Shown: in pieces, positions 27,472-38,242 of the stretch | Position numbering within the stretch: position 1 is the first letter of the stretch | How the letters are laid out: each line of letters begins with the position of its first letter | Assembly (NCBI GenBank): GCA_003577315.1 | Contig: QEVK01000015.1 | Span: forward strand, 62,001 to 126,000 | Source: Hyphomicrobiales bacterium | GTDB taxonomy: Bacteria; Pseudomonadota; Alphaproteobacteria; Rhizobiales; Rhizobiaceae | Reading direction: 5' to 3' | Length of the DNA: 64,000 nucleotides | Notes under the pieces: generated by a model | The model's input: only the letters and a program-made list of their open reading frames with translations | Told to the model about the DNA's origin: nothing | The model's database searches: none | Made by a program: the position numbers and the translations under genes

Positions 27472-28455
27472 ATGCTAGCCTTCATCCTGCGGCGGCTCGC
27501 CCAGTCCATCGTCGTGATGCTGGTCGTCGCCCTCATCTCCTTCATGCTGTTCCGCTATGTCGGCGACCCGATCGCCAACCTCGTGGGGCAGGAATCGCGC
27601 ATCTCCGACATCGAGGAGCTGCGCCAGCGGCTCGGCCTCAACGATCCGTTCTACGTCCAGTTCGCCCGCTTCATCGCCAACGCGGTGCAGGGCGAGTTCG
27701 GCATCTCCTACCGGCTCCAGCAGCCGGTGACCGAGCTGATCGTCAGCCGCCTGCCGGCGACCATCGAGCTCGCCTTCGCCTCGGCGATGATCGCGCTCGT
27801 CTTCGGCGTGGTGCTGGGCGTGTTCACGGCGCTGCGGCCGAAGACCTTCGCCACCGGCGTCATCATGACGCTGTCCTTGGTCGGCGTGTCGCTGCCGACG
27901 TTCCTGATCGGCATCGGCCTGATCTACATCTTCGCCGTCGAGCTGCAATGGCTGCCGTCCTTCGGGCGCGGGCAGGTCACGGATCTCGGCTGGTGGCGCA
28001 CGGGGCTTCTCTCCGAATCCGGCCGCCGCTCGCTCATCCTGCCGGCGATCACGCTGTCGCTGTTCCAGCTCACGCTGATCATGCGGCTGGTGCGCGCCGA
28101 GATGCTGGAGGTGCTGCGCCAGGACTACATCCGCTTCGCCCGCGCGCGCGGCCTTTCAAAGCGGGCGATCAATTTCGGCCATGCGCTGAAGAACACGATG
28201 GTGCCCGTCATCACCATCACCGGCCTCCAGCTCGGCTCGGTGATCGCCTTCTCCATCGTCACCGAAACCGTGTTCCAGTGGCCGGGCGTCGGCTCGCTGT
28301 TCATCAATTCGGTGCAGGTGGTCGACGTGCCGGTGATGGCCGCCTACCTGATGTTCATCGCCTTCGTCTTCGTCGTCATCAACCTGATCGTCGACATCCT
28401 CTACTACGCCGTCGATCCGCGCCTGAGGGTGCACGGCATCGGCGCGGGGAAATGA
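27472..28455 (+). CDS. Peptide ABC transporter permease, DppB-like
   Basis: 327 aa. It starts with the typical DppB helix (MLAFILRRLAQSIVVMLVVALISFMLF) and has about six helices. The coupling loop RAEMLEVLRQDYIRFARARGLSKRAINFGHALKNTMVPV contains the family's ARGLS motif. It lies 161 bp downstream of the binding-protein gene and overlaps or abuts the second permease gene. Confidence 0.93.
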   Translation: MLAFILRRLAQSIVVMLVVALISFMLFRYVGDPIANLVGQESRISDIEELRQRLGLNDPFYVQFARFIANAVQGEFGISYRLQQPVTELIVSRLPATIELAFASAMIALVFGVVLGVFTALRPKTFATGVIMTLSLVGVSLPTFLIGIGLIYIFAVELQWLPSFGRGQVTDLGWWRTGLLSESGRRSLILPAITLSLFQLTLIMRLVRAEMLEVLRQDYIRFARARGLSKRAINFGHALKNTMVPVITITGLQLGSVIAFSIVTETVFQWPGVGSLFINSVQVVDVPVMAAYLMFIAFVFVVINLIVDILYYAVDPRLRVHGIGAGK

Positions 28456-28457
28456 CC

Positions 28458-29416
28458 ATGTCCGCACAAGAGACCACCTCCACAATCGCGGCCGTGGCGC
28501 CGCCGCGCTCGTTCCTGCGCCGCGTCTGGGATTCGGACGTCTTCTATTCCTTCCGCCGCTCGCCGGTCACCATTCTGGCGGCGCTCGTCACGCTGCTGCT
28601 GGTCGGCGCGTCCGTCTTCGCGCCGTGGATCGCGCCCTACGACCCGTTCAACCCGGCCAGCCTCAACCTGATGGACGGCTTCACGCCGCCGATGTCGAGC
28701 TCGATGTCGGGCAACTACTTCCTGTTCGGCTCCGACCACCAGGGCCGCGACGTGCTGTCCACCATCCTCTACGGCAGCCGGGTGTCGCTGTTCGTCGGCG
28801 TCTCGGCGACGCTGTTCGCCATCGTGCTCGGCGTCTCGCTGGGGCTTGCGGCCGGCTATCGCGGCGGCGTCACCGATTCCGTCATCATGCGCATCGCCGA
28901 CATCCAGCTGTCCTTCCCGGCGATCCTGATCGCGCTGCTCATCTTCGGCATCGCGCGCGGCATCATCCCGCCCAGCCGCCACGAGAGCATGGCGGTGTGG
29001 GTGCTGATCGTGGCCATCGGCCTCGCCAACTGGGCGCAGTTCGCGCGCACGGTGCGCGGCGCCACCATGGTCGAGCGGCAGAAGGACTATGTCTCGGCCG
29101 CGCGCATCATGGGCGTGCATCCGCTGCGCATCCTCGTGCGCCACATCCTGCCCAACGTGCTGGGGCCGGTGCTCGTCATCGGCACGATCGGGCTGGCGCT
29201 CGCCATCATCGAGGAGGCGACGCTGTCCTTCCTCGGCGTCGGCGTGCCGCCGACCCAGCCCTCGCTCGGCACGCTGATCCGCATCGGCCAGGGCTTCCTG
29301 TTCTCCGGCGAGTGGTGGATCCTGTTCTTCCCCGCCGTCACGCTCGTCCTGCTCGCGCTCGCCGTCAACCTGCTCGGCGACTGGCTGCGCGACGCGCTCA
29401 ACCCGAGGCTGCGCTG

Positions 29417-29417
<1 letters not shown>
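28458..29417 (+). CDS. Peptide ABC transporter permease, DppC-like
   Basis: 319 aa. The N-terminal cytoplasmic segment and first helix are followed by GSDHQGRDVLSTILYGSRVSL, the DppC hallmark, and the coupling loop VERQKDYVSAARIMGVHPLRILVRHILPN. The ATG at 28458 is 7 nt from GGGGA. An ATG at 28452 that overlaps the dppB-like stop would add two residues. It forms the heterodimeric channel with the preceding permease. Confidence 0.92.
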
Positions 29418-31069
<1,652 letters not shown>

Positions 31070-31086
31070 CGCTGCGGGAGCAAGCG

Positions 31087-31650
31087 ATGGACAAGATCGA
31101 AGCAGGCTGGGTGGACGCGGTCCTCGACTTCTGGTTCGGGAAGCTGACCTACGAGGACTGGTTCTCCGGCGGGCCGGAGCTGGACGAGGCGGTGCGCGCC
31201 CGCTTCCTTCCGCTCTACGAGGCGCTGAAGGCGGGCTTCGACGAGAAGGCGGTGGGCGACGCGCGCACGGCGCTGGCCGCCATCCTCGTCTTCGACCAGT
31301 TCCCCCGCAACATCTTCCGCGGCGAGGCGGCCGCCTTCGCCACCGACGACCTTGCCGCCGGCATCGCCCGGCTCGCGGTCGAGCGCGGCTGGGACGAGGA
31401 GGCGGAGCCGGCGCGACGGCCGTTCTACTACATGCCGTTCATGCACTCCGAAATCCTCGCCGACCAGGAGCGGTGCGTCGACCTGTTCCGCGGCATCGGC
31501 GAGGGCGACGGGCTGAAATACGCCGTCGAGCACCGCGACATAGTGGCCCGCTTCGGCCGCTTCCCCCACCGAAACCGCGCCCTCGGCCGCCCGAGCACGC
31601 CCGCCGAGCTGGAGTTCATGAAGGAGCACGCCGGATACGGACAGTCGTGA
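31087..31650 (+). CDS. DUF924 family protein
   Basis: 187 aa, all-helical. It shows the DUF924 marks VLDFWFG, WFSGG..LD, ILVFDQFPRNIFRG, YMPFMHSE and RFPHRNRALGR. It lies 17 bp after the ABC ATPase gene and is probably read through with it. Biochemical function of the family is not established, and the placement offers no clear hint. Confidence 0.88.
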   Translation: MDKIEAGWVDAVLDFWFGKLTYEDWFSGGPELDEAVRARFLPLYEALKAGFDEKAVGDARTALAAILVFDQFPRNIFRGEAAAFATDDLAAGIARLAVERGWDEEAEPARRPFYYMPFMHSEILADQERCVDLFRGIGEGDGLKYAVEHRDIVARFGRFPHRNRALGRPSTPAELEFMKEHAGYGQS

Positions 31651-31771
31651 GGCGGCGGCGCGGCTTGCGCGTTGCAGGCGGTCGCCGTAGATAAAACCTA
31701 GCGAAGACTAATGCCGGACGCGCGGCGACTGTGTCGCCGGTTGCAGCGGCCGATTGCAGGGAGGGACCATC

Positions 31772-33466
31772 TTGGCCAAGTCATCAGAGAAATCCGCAGC
31801 GGACATCGCAAGGCCGTGGCTCGCCAGCTACCCCGACGTCGTGCAGCCCGAGATCGGCCCGATCGAGGACGCCTCCATCGGCGACATGATGGTCAAGGCG
31901 TGCAAGACCTATGGGTCGCGCCCGGCCTTCACCAGCATGGGCAAGACCGTCTCCTTCGCCGAGCTGGAGGAAGCGTCGCGGCATTTCGCGGCGTTCCTGC
32001 AGGCGCGCGGGCTGAAGAAAGGCGCGCGCGTGGCGCTGATGATGCCCAACGTGCTGCAATATCCGGTGGCGCTGATGGGCGTGCTGCGGGCGGGCTGCAC
32101 CGTGGTCAACGTCAACCCGCTCTACACGCCGCGCGAGCTGGAGCACCAGCTCAAGGACGCCGGCGCCGAGGCCATCGTCATCCTCGAGAACTTCGCCACC
32201 ACGCTGCAGACCGTGCTTTCCAACACCCCGGTCAAGCATGTCGTGGTCGCCGCCATGGGCGACATGCTCGGCTTCAAGGGCCACATCGTCAATCTCGTGG
32301 TGCGCCGGGTGAAGAAGATGGTGCCGGCCTGGTCGCTGCCCGGCCACGTCGGCTTCAAGGACGCGATGAAGCAGGGGGCGGCGGCGCGCTTCTCCCCGGT
32401 CGAGACCGGCCTCGACGATGTCGCCTTCCTGCAATACACCGGCGGCACCACCGGCGTCTCGAAGGGCGCGATGCTGCTTCACCGCAACGTGCTCGCCAAC
32501 GTGGCGCAGAACGCGCTGTGGGTGGAAAGCGCCTTCGTCAAGAAGCCGCGCCCCGACCGCATGATCTATGTGTGCGCGCTGCCGCTCTACCACATCTACG
32601 CGCTGACGGTGAACGCGCTGATGGGCATGCAGCAGGGCGCGCAGAACATCCTGATCGCCAATCCGCGCGACATACCGGGCTTCGTCAAGGAGCTGGCGAA
32701 GTATCCGGTCAACGTGTTCCCGGGCCTCAACACGCTGTTCAACGCGCTGCTGAACAACGAGGACTTCCAGAAGCTCGACTTCAAGCCGCTGCTCTTGACC
32801 TTCGGCGGCGGCATGGCGGTGCAGAAGGCGGTGGCCGACCGCTGGCAGAAGCTGACCGGCATCATCATCTCGGAGGGCTACGGCCTGTCCGAGACCTCGC
32901 CGGTGGCGACGGCCAACCGCTTCGACGCCGACGCCTTCACCGGCACGATCGGCCTGCCGATCCCGTCCACCGACATCGTCATCCGCGACGAGAACGGCAA
33001 GGACCTGCCGCTGGGCGAGGTGGGCGAAATCTGCATCCGCGGCCCGCAGGTGATGGCCGGCTACTGGAACCGGCCGGACGAGACCGCCAAGGTGATGACC
33101 GCCGACGGCTTCTTCAAGTCGGGCGACATGGGCTTCATGAACGGCGAGGGCTTCGTCAAGATCGTCGACCGCAAGAAGGACATGATCCTGGTCTCCGGCT
33201 TCAACGTCTATCCCAACGAGATCGAGGACGTGATCGCCATGCACCCGGGCGTGCTGGAGGTGGCGGCGGTCGGCGTGCCGGACGAGAAGTCGGGCGAGGT
33301 GCCGAAGGTGTTCGTGGTCAAGAAGGACCCGAACCTGACGGAGAAGGAGATCGTCGATTTCTGCCGCGACAAGCTGACCGCCTACAAGCGGCCCAAGCAT
33401 GTCGAGTTCCGCGCCGACCTGCCCAAGACCAATGTCGGCAAGATCCTGAGGCGCGAGCTGCGCTGA
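31772..33466 (+). CDS. Long-chain acyl-CoA ligase (FadD-like)
   Basis: 564 aa from a TTG at 31772 with a GGGAGGG Shine-Dalgarno; an earlier in-frame TTG would sit on that site. Adenylation motifs are YTGGTTGVSKGA, GYGLSETSP, SGDMGFM, DRKKDMILVSGFNVYPNEIE and the catalytic Lys in KTNVGKILRREL. It activates fatty or other carboxylic acids to acyl-CoA. Beside it lie an AraC regulator and, beyond that, an aldehyde and an alcohol dehydrogenase, so it could complete an alcohol-to-acyl-CoA route. Housekeeping fatty-acid activation is the alternative. Confidence 0.9.
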   Translation: MAKSSEKSAADIARPWLASYPDVVQPEIGPIEDASIGDMMVKACKTYGSRPAFTSMGKTVSFAELEEASRHFAAFLQARGLKKGARVALMMPNVLQYPVALMGVLRAGCTVVNVNPLYTPRELEHQLKDAGAEAIVILENFATTLQTVLSNTPVKHVVVAAMGDMLGFKGHIVNLVVRRVKKMVPAWSLPGHVGFKDAMKQGAAARFSPVETGLDDVAFLQYTGGTTGVSKGAMLLHRNVLANVAQNALWVESAFVKKPRPDRMIYVCALPLYHIYALTVNALMGMQQGAQNILIANPRDIPGFVKELAKYPVNVFPGLNTLFNALLNNEDFQKLDFKPLLLTFGGGMAVQKAVADRWQKLTGIIISEGYGLSETSPVATANRFDADAFTGTIGLPIPSTDIVIRDENGKDLPLGEVGEICIRGPQVMAGYWNRPDETAKVMTADGFFKSGDMGFMNGEGFVKIVDRKKDMILVSGFNVYPNEIEDVIAMHPGVLEVAAVGVPDEKSGEVPKVFVVKKDPNLTEKEIVDFCRDKLTAYKRPKHVEFRADLPKTNVGKILRRELR

Positions 33467-33485
33467 GCGTCCCGGCCGATGGATC

Positions 33486-33516
33486 GCGGCCCGCCGTCCC
33501 GGCGACGGCGGGCCGC
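33486..33516. terminator. Bidirectional terminator-like hairpin between convergent genes
   Basis: A perfect 13-bp stem (33486-33498 with 33504-33516) closes a 5-nt loop CCGGC. It lies between the ends of the acyl-CoA ligase gene and the AraC gene. There is no long T-tract on either side, so efficiency is uncertain. Confidence 0.6.
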
Positions 33517-33518
33517 TC

Positions 33519-34559
33519 TCATGTCGCCGCCATCGAGGGAGCCGCCTCGACCCATCTGCGCCAGGCCAGAGGCGTCATGCCGTTCTTCCAGCCCTTGAAG
33601 GCGTTGGTGAAGCAGGTCGGGTCGGCATAGCCGAGGCGGCCGGCGATCTCGGCGATCGACAGGTCCGTCATCGACAGCAGCTCCTCGGCCAGCGCCCGGC
33701 GCACCTCGTCGCGGATGGCGGAGAAGGTCGTGCCCTCGCCGGCGAGCCGGCGGCGCAGGGTGCGCGGCGTCATGCACAGCTCCGCCGCCACGGCCGGCAT
33801 GTCCGGCATCGCCGCGGTCTCGCGCAGCAGCCTTTCCCTGATGCGCAGCGCCAGGCCCGAGCGCGTGCGCCGGCGCTCCAGAAGCTGCCGGCACTGGTCC
33901 TCGGCGGCGCGGCGGGCGATGGCGTTGGCCTGCGGCAGCGGCTGGCGCAGGCCCGCATTGTCCAGCCGGATGAGCGAGCGCGCGGCGCCGAACTGCGGCC
34001 GCAGCCCGAGCAGGGCCGCATGGCGCTCCTCGTCGGCCGGCGGCGGGAACGAGAAGGCGATGCCGCGCAGCACCGGCAGATGCGGGCACAGGTCGCGCTG
34101 GACGCGGACCACCGTGGCGATGTCGCGCTCGACGACGAAGCGCCTGAGGTCGGGCGGCACGGCGGTGTCGTCCACCGTCACCAGCGTCTCGTCGCGGGTC
34201 CGGGTGGCGAGGAAATCGGTGAAGGCGAAGGTCAGGTTGAAATAGCGCAGCGCGATTTCCAGCGCGCTGCCGGCGTCGGCGCTGGCGGCCATGGCGAGGC
34301 CGAGCATGCCGAAGGCGGTGAAATGGTAGCGCAGCCCCGCCTCCACCCCGAGCGCGGGAACGGCCTTCAGGTGGCCGACGAGGTTGCGGATCAGCATCAG
34401 CTCCTGCTCGGGCGCCACGAGCGCGGCGGGATCTTCCAGATCGCGCTCGCGCACGCCGGTGCCGGCCAGGCAGGCGCGCATCGTCAGGCCGTGCGCCATG
34501 CCGAGCTCGGCCAGCACGCGCATGCTGGTCACGCCGCGCTCACAGTCGCGTACTGACAT
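33519..34559 (-). CDS. AraC-family regulator with OruR/Arabinose_bd-type N-terminal domain
   Basis: 346 aa. The N-terminal two thirds match the ligand-binding domain of the OruR/ToxR-like AraC subgroup. The C-terminal HTH pair includes CMTPRTLRRRLAGEGTTF and DLSIAEIAGRLGYADPTCFTNAFKGWKNGMTPLAWR. GGAGGGA lies 6 nt before the ATG. It is divergent from the aldehyde dehydrogenase gene across a 397-bp gap and probably controls that gene and the following GMC dehydrogenase gene (inference from layout). Confidence 0.9.
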   Translation of the reverse strand: MSVRDCERGVTSMRVLAELGMAHGLTMRACLAGTGVRERDLEDPAALVAPEQELMLIRNLVGHLKAVPALGVEAGLRYHFTAFGMLGLAMAASADAGSALEIALRYFNLTFAFTDFLATRTRDETLVTVDDTAVPPDLRRFVVERDIATVVRVQRDLCPHLPVLRGIAFSFPPPADEERHAALLGLRPQFGAARSLIRLDNAGLRQPLPQANAIARRAAEDQCRQLLERRRTRSGLALRIRERLLRETAAMPDMPAVAAELCMTPRTLRRRLAGEGTTFSAIRDEVRRALAEELLSMTDLSIAEIAGRLGYADPTCFTNAFKGWKNGMTPLAWRRWVEAAPSMAAT

Positions 34560-34956
34560 CGATTCTCCCTCCAGAGGCGAATGTCCCCGAATATCGGTTT
34601 TTTGTCTTCCGCTAATATGCCGACCTCCCGTGGCGGCCGCTAGCTTCTAGCAATCGGCCTTGGGGAGGAAAAGCCGGGAGGCGAGGGGGGCCAAGCTTCC
34701 TGCTGCCCGCGAGGTCGCGCGCCGGCGCGGGCGAGCCTCGATCGTCACCGATCCGCTCCCGGCCTGCACCGGCGACCGCCCGCGCCCGGCAGGCCTGAGC
34801 GCCGGGCGCGGGCGGTATCCTGCGCACCGGCCCTCTCCGGCAGCGATCCGGTCCCGGCGCGATCCCGCCGCCGGTCCGGCCGCCATTGTTGCGCGGGGCG
34901 GGGCGGACCGCTATCTCCTGTCAGGCAGGGCCGCGCCAGCAGAAGGAACCAGCCGC
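34560..34956. other. 397-bp divergent control region, araC-type gene / aldehyde dehydrogenase
   Basis: No gene is visible. A T-rich patch (34597-34604) stands near the regulator's start. A small inverted repeat GCTAG-CTT-CTAGC (34639-34651) could be part of an operator. The remainder is GC-rich with an open frame continuous with the dehydrogenase but without a convincing start. AAGGA precedes the dehydrogenase ATG. Confidence 0.45.
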
Positions 34957-36381
34957 ATGGAAACCACTTCACCCGCCGTCATCGGCGCCCGGTTCGAGGC
35001 GCAGCGCCAGGCCTTCCTGAAGGAGCCGCTTCCCGCGCTCCAGGCGCGCCTGTCGCGGCTCGACCGGCTGCTCGCCCTGACGGAGGCGAACGAGGCGGCG
35101 ATCGTTTCGGCCATCGACGCGGATTTCTCCGGCCGCGCCTCGCAGGAGACCCGGCTGGCCGAGCTGTTCGTGGTGCGCGCCGGCATCCGCCACGCCAAGG
35201 CGCATCTGCGGCGCTGGATGCGCACGCGGCGCGTGCCGACGGGCCTGCATTTCCGCCCCGGCCACAACCGGCTGATGCCGCAGCCGCTCGGCGTCGTCGG
35301 CATCGTGTCGCCGTGGAACTATCCCTTCCAGCTCGCCATCGCGCCGGCGCTCGCCGCGCTCGCCGCCGGCAACCGGGTGATGCTGAAGCCGTCGGAGCTG
35401 ACGCCGGCCTTCTCGGAGCTGATCGCCCGGCTGATCGGCAAGGCGTTCGATCCCGACGAAATGACCGTCCTCACCGGCGACGCCGAGACCGGCAAGGCCT
35501 TCACCGCGCTGCCGTTCGACCATCTGTTCTTCACCGGCTCGACCGCGGTCGGCCGCCATGTCGCGCAGGCGGCCGCCGCCAACCTGACGCCGGTGACGCT
35601 GGAGCTGGGCGGCAAGTCGCCGGCGATCCTCGACCCGTCCTGCGATCTCGACGCCTCGGTCGGGCGGATCGCCTTCGGCAAGCTGCTCAACGCCGGCCAG
35701 ACCTGCATCGCGCCCGACTACCTGCTGGTGCCGAAGGGGCGGGCGGACACGGTCGCCGGCAAGCTCGCCGACGCCATCGCGAAGATGTACCCCACCCTCG
35801 TCTCCAACCCGGACTATACGGCCATCATCAGCGAGCGCCACCGCGCCCGCCTCGCCGAGCTGGTGCAGGAGGCCCGCGATGCGGGCGCGCGCGTGGTCGA
35901 GGTCAACCCGGCCGGCGAGCGCTTCGAGAGCAACGAGACGCGCAAGTTTGCGCCGACGCTCGTGCTCGACCCGCCGCAGGAAACCCGGCTGATGCGCGAG
36001 GAGATATTCGGGCCGGTGCTGCCGATCCTCGAATATGACGGCGTCGACGAGGCCATCGCGCGCGTGCGCGCCGGCGACCATCCGCTGGCGCTCTACTGGT
36101 TCGGCCACGACGCGGGAGCGCGCGAGCGCATCCTGAGCGAGACGCTTTCCGGTGGCGTCACGGTCAACGACTGCCTGTGGCATATCGGCCAGGAGGACCA
36201 GCCCTTCGGCGGCGTCGGCGCCAGCGGCATGGGCGCCTATCACGGCGAATGGGGCTTCAACACCTTCTCCAAGCTCAAGCCCGTCTTCCACCAGGCGCGG
36301 TTCAATGGCACAGTCCTGTTCCGCCCGCCCTACGGCAGGACGTTCGAGCGCATCCTGGGGCTGCTCAAGCGCGTCGCGTGA
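34957..36381 (+). CDS. Aldehyde dehydrogenase, CalB-like (coniferyl aldehyde dehydrogenase type)
   Basis: 474 aa. Catalytic features are SPWNYPF (Asn), FTGSTAVGRHV (NAD binding), TLELGGKSP (general-base Glu) and NAGQTCIAPDY (nucleophilic Cys). The C-terminal FGGVGASGMGAYHGEWGFNTFS and long hydrophobic tail match the CalB/class-3 ALDH group. It should oxidise an aldehyde made by the neighbouring GMC enzyme to a carboxylate. The true substrate (aromatic, alkyl or polyether aldehyde) cannot be read from sequence. Confidence 0.88.
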   Translation: METTSPAVIGARFEAQRQAFLKEPLPALQARLSRLDRLLALTEANEAAIVSAIDADFSGRASQETRLAELFVVRAGIRHAKAHLRRWMRTRRVPTGLHFRPGHNRLMPQPLGVVGIVSPWNYPFQLAIAPALAALAAGNRVMLKPSELTPAFSELIARLIGKAFDPDEMTVLTGDAETGKAFTALPFDHLFFTGSTAVGRHVAQAAAANLTPVTLELGGKSPAILDPSCDLDASVGRIAFGKLLNAGQTCIAPDYLLVPKGRADTVAGKLADAIAKMYPTLVSNPDYTAIISERHRARLAELVQEARDAGARVVEVNPAGERFESNETRKFAPTLVLDPPQETRLMREEIFGPVLPILEYDGVDEAIARVRAGDHPLALYWFGHDAGARERILSETLSGGVTVNDCLWHIGQEDQPFGGVGASGMGAYHGEWGFNTFSKLKPVFHQARFNGTVLFRPPYGRTFERILGLLKRVA

Positions 36382-36412
36382 CCGGCCGGACGGCAAGGCC
36401 TGGGGGAGGGGC

Positions 36413-38014
36413 ATGGAGACGGCTTTCGACTATGTGATCGTCGGCGGAGGCTCCGCCGGCAGCGTGCTCGCCGGCCGGCTGAGCGAGGATCCCGCGACCT
36501 CGGTGTGCCTGCTCGAGGCCGGCGGCGGCGGCGCCAGCGCCTTCGTCACCGTGCCGGTGGGCGCGGTGGCGATGATACCGACCAGGCTCAACAACTGGGC
36601 GTTCGAGACCGTGCCGCAGCCCGGTCTCGGCGGCCGCAGGGGCTACCAGCCGCGCGGCAGGATGCTGGGCGGCTCGTCGGCCATCAACGCCATGATCTAC
36701 ATGCGCGGCCATCGCAGCGACTACGACCACTGGGCCGCGCTCGGCAATCGCGGCTGGTCGTTCGACGAGGTGCTGCCCTACTTCCGGCTGAGCGAGCGCA
36801 ACGAGCGCTTCGACGACGAATGGCACGGCCGCGACGGGCCGCTGTGGGTCAGCGACCTGCGCACGCAAAACCCGTTCCACGACCGCATCCTTCAGGCCGC
36901 CCGCCAGACCGGCCTTCCCGTGACGCAGGACTTCAACGGCGCCGAGCAGGAGGGCGTCGGCGTCTACCAGGTGACGCAGAAGGAGGGCGAGCGATGCAGC
37001 GCCGCGCGCGCCTATCTGTTCCCGCACATGGGCAAGCGCGGCAACCTGCACGTGGAGACGAGGACGCATGTCGCGCGCGTCGTGGTCGAGGACGGGCGGG
37101 CCGTCGGCGTCGAGACCGTCGGCGGCGGCCGGCGCCGCTTCGTGCGGGCGCGGCGCGAGGTGGTGCTGTCGGCGGGCGCGTTGCAGTCGCCGCAGGTGCT
37201 GATGCTGTCGGGGATCGGCCCGGCGGACGAGCTGAAGCGGCTGGGCATCGCGCCGCTGGTCGACCTGCCCGGCGTCGGCAAGAACCTCCAGGACCATCCC
37301 GACTTCATCTTCGGCTACCGCTCGGCCAGCCTCGACACGTTCGGCGTCTCGCTGCGCGGGGCCTTGCGCCTCATGCGCGAGATCGCGCGCTTCCGCCGGC
37401 AGCGGCGCGGGGCGATCACCTCCAACTTCGCCGAGGCCGGCGGCTTCCTGAAGACGCGGCCAGACCTGGCTGCCCCCGACATCCAGCTCCACTTCGTCGT
37501 CTCGCTGGTCGACGACCATGCAAGGCGCCTGCATCTGGGCCACGGCTTTTCCTGCCATGTCTGCCTGCTGCGGCCGCGCAGCCGCGGCACGCTGACGCTC
37601 AAGAGCGCCGACCCGCGCGTCGCGCCGCTGATCGATCCCGCCTTCCTCGCCGACCCGCAGGACGTCGAGGACATGGTCGCCGGCTTCAAGCTGACGCGGC
37701 GGCTGATGGAGGCGCCGGCGCTCGCCGCGTGGGCGCGCAAGGACATGGTGACCGCCGACGTGCGCTCGGACGACGACATCCGCGCCGTGCTGCGCCGCCG
37801 GGTCGACACCGTCTACCACCCGGTCGGCACCTGCCGCATGGGCACGGACGCGGGCGCGGTGGTGGACCCCGAGCTTCGGGTGCGCGGCGTCGCCGGCCTG
37901 CGCGTGGTCGACGCCTCGGTCATGCCGACGCTGATCGGCGGCAACACCAACGCGCCGACGATCATGATCGCGGAAAAGGCCGTGGACATGATGCGCGGAA
38001 AGTCGCGGGTCTAG
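36413..38014 (+). CDS. GMC-family FAD alcohol dehydrogenase
   Basis: 533 aa. The FAD dinucleotide fold is YVIVGGGSAGSVLAGRL, followed by GRMLGGSSAINAMIYMRGH (GMC signature 1) and LSAGALQSPQVLMLSGIG (signature 2). The active-site pair is His in VYHPVGTCRMG and Asn in GGNTNAPT, as in alcohol and choline dehydrogenases. A GGGGGAGGG Shine-Dalgarno is present. It sits 31 bp after the aldehyde dehydrogenase gene, so the two enzymes probably act in series. Substrate unknown; choline is less likely because no betaine aldehyde dehydrogenase hallmark or BetI is present. Confidence 0.9.
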   Translation: METAFDYVIVGGGSAGSVLAGRLSEDPATSVCLLEAGGGGASAFVTVPVGAVAMIPTRLNNWAFETVPQPGLGGRRGYQPRGRMLGGSSAINAMIYMRGHRSDYDHWAALGNRGWSFDEVLPYFRLSERNERFDDEWHGRDGPLWVSDLRTQNPFHDRILQAARQTGLPVTQDFNGAEQEGVGVYQVTQKEGERCSAARAYLFPHMGKRGNLHVETRTHVARVVVEDGRAVGVETVGGGRRRFVRARREVVLSAGALQSPQVLMLSGIGPADELKRLGIAPLVDLPGVGKNLQDHPDFIFGYRSASLDTFGVSLRGALRLMREIARFRRQRRGAITSNFAEAGGFLKTRPDLAAPDIQLHFVVSLVDDHARRLHLGHGFSCHVCLLRPRSRGTLTLKSADPRVAPLIDPAFLADPQDVEDMVAGFKLTRRLMEAPALAAWARKDMVTADVRSDDDIRAVLRRRVDTVYHPVGTCRMGTDAGAVVDPELRVRGVAGLRVVDASVMPTLIGGNTNAPTIMIAEKAVDMMRGKSRV

Positions 38015-38242
38015 GGCATCTTGCAGTCAAGCGGGATCACTTGACGTCGCATAAATGCGGAAAACAAACGGATAGAGCCGCAGCCCGGACTTGTCCGGGC
38101 GTCCGCTGTTCTAGGGCAACATTGCGCATCCTGACGCATGCGCAATGGGTGTCTCGATTTTTTGCGGATTGCGAAATAAATCGCTTCTACGCTATGCTGC
38201 GCGCGTGGCGGACCCCGTGGAGAGGTTCGCGGGAGGATGTGG
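38015..38242 (+). promoter_or_regulatory. xylBA upstream region with two inverted repeats
   Basis: GCCCGGAC-TT-GTCCGGGC (38083-38100) is an 8-bp stem with a 2-nt loop, which may end the GMC transcript. ATTGCGCAT (38121-38129) and ATGCGCAAT (38138-38146) form a perfect 9-bp inverted repeat with an 8-nt spacer, a likely operator. GCGA-AATAAA-TCGC (38171-38184) follows in an AT-rich stretch. GGGAGG at 38231 is the Shine-Dalgarno for xylB. Confidence 0.55.
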
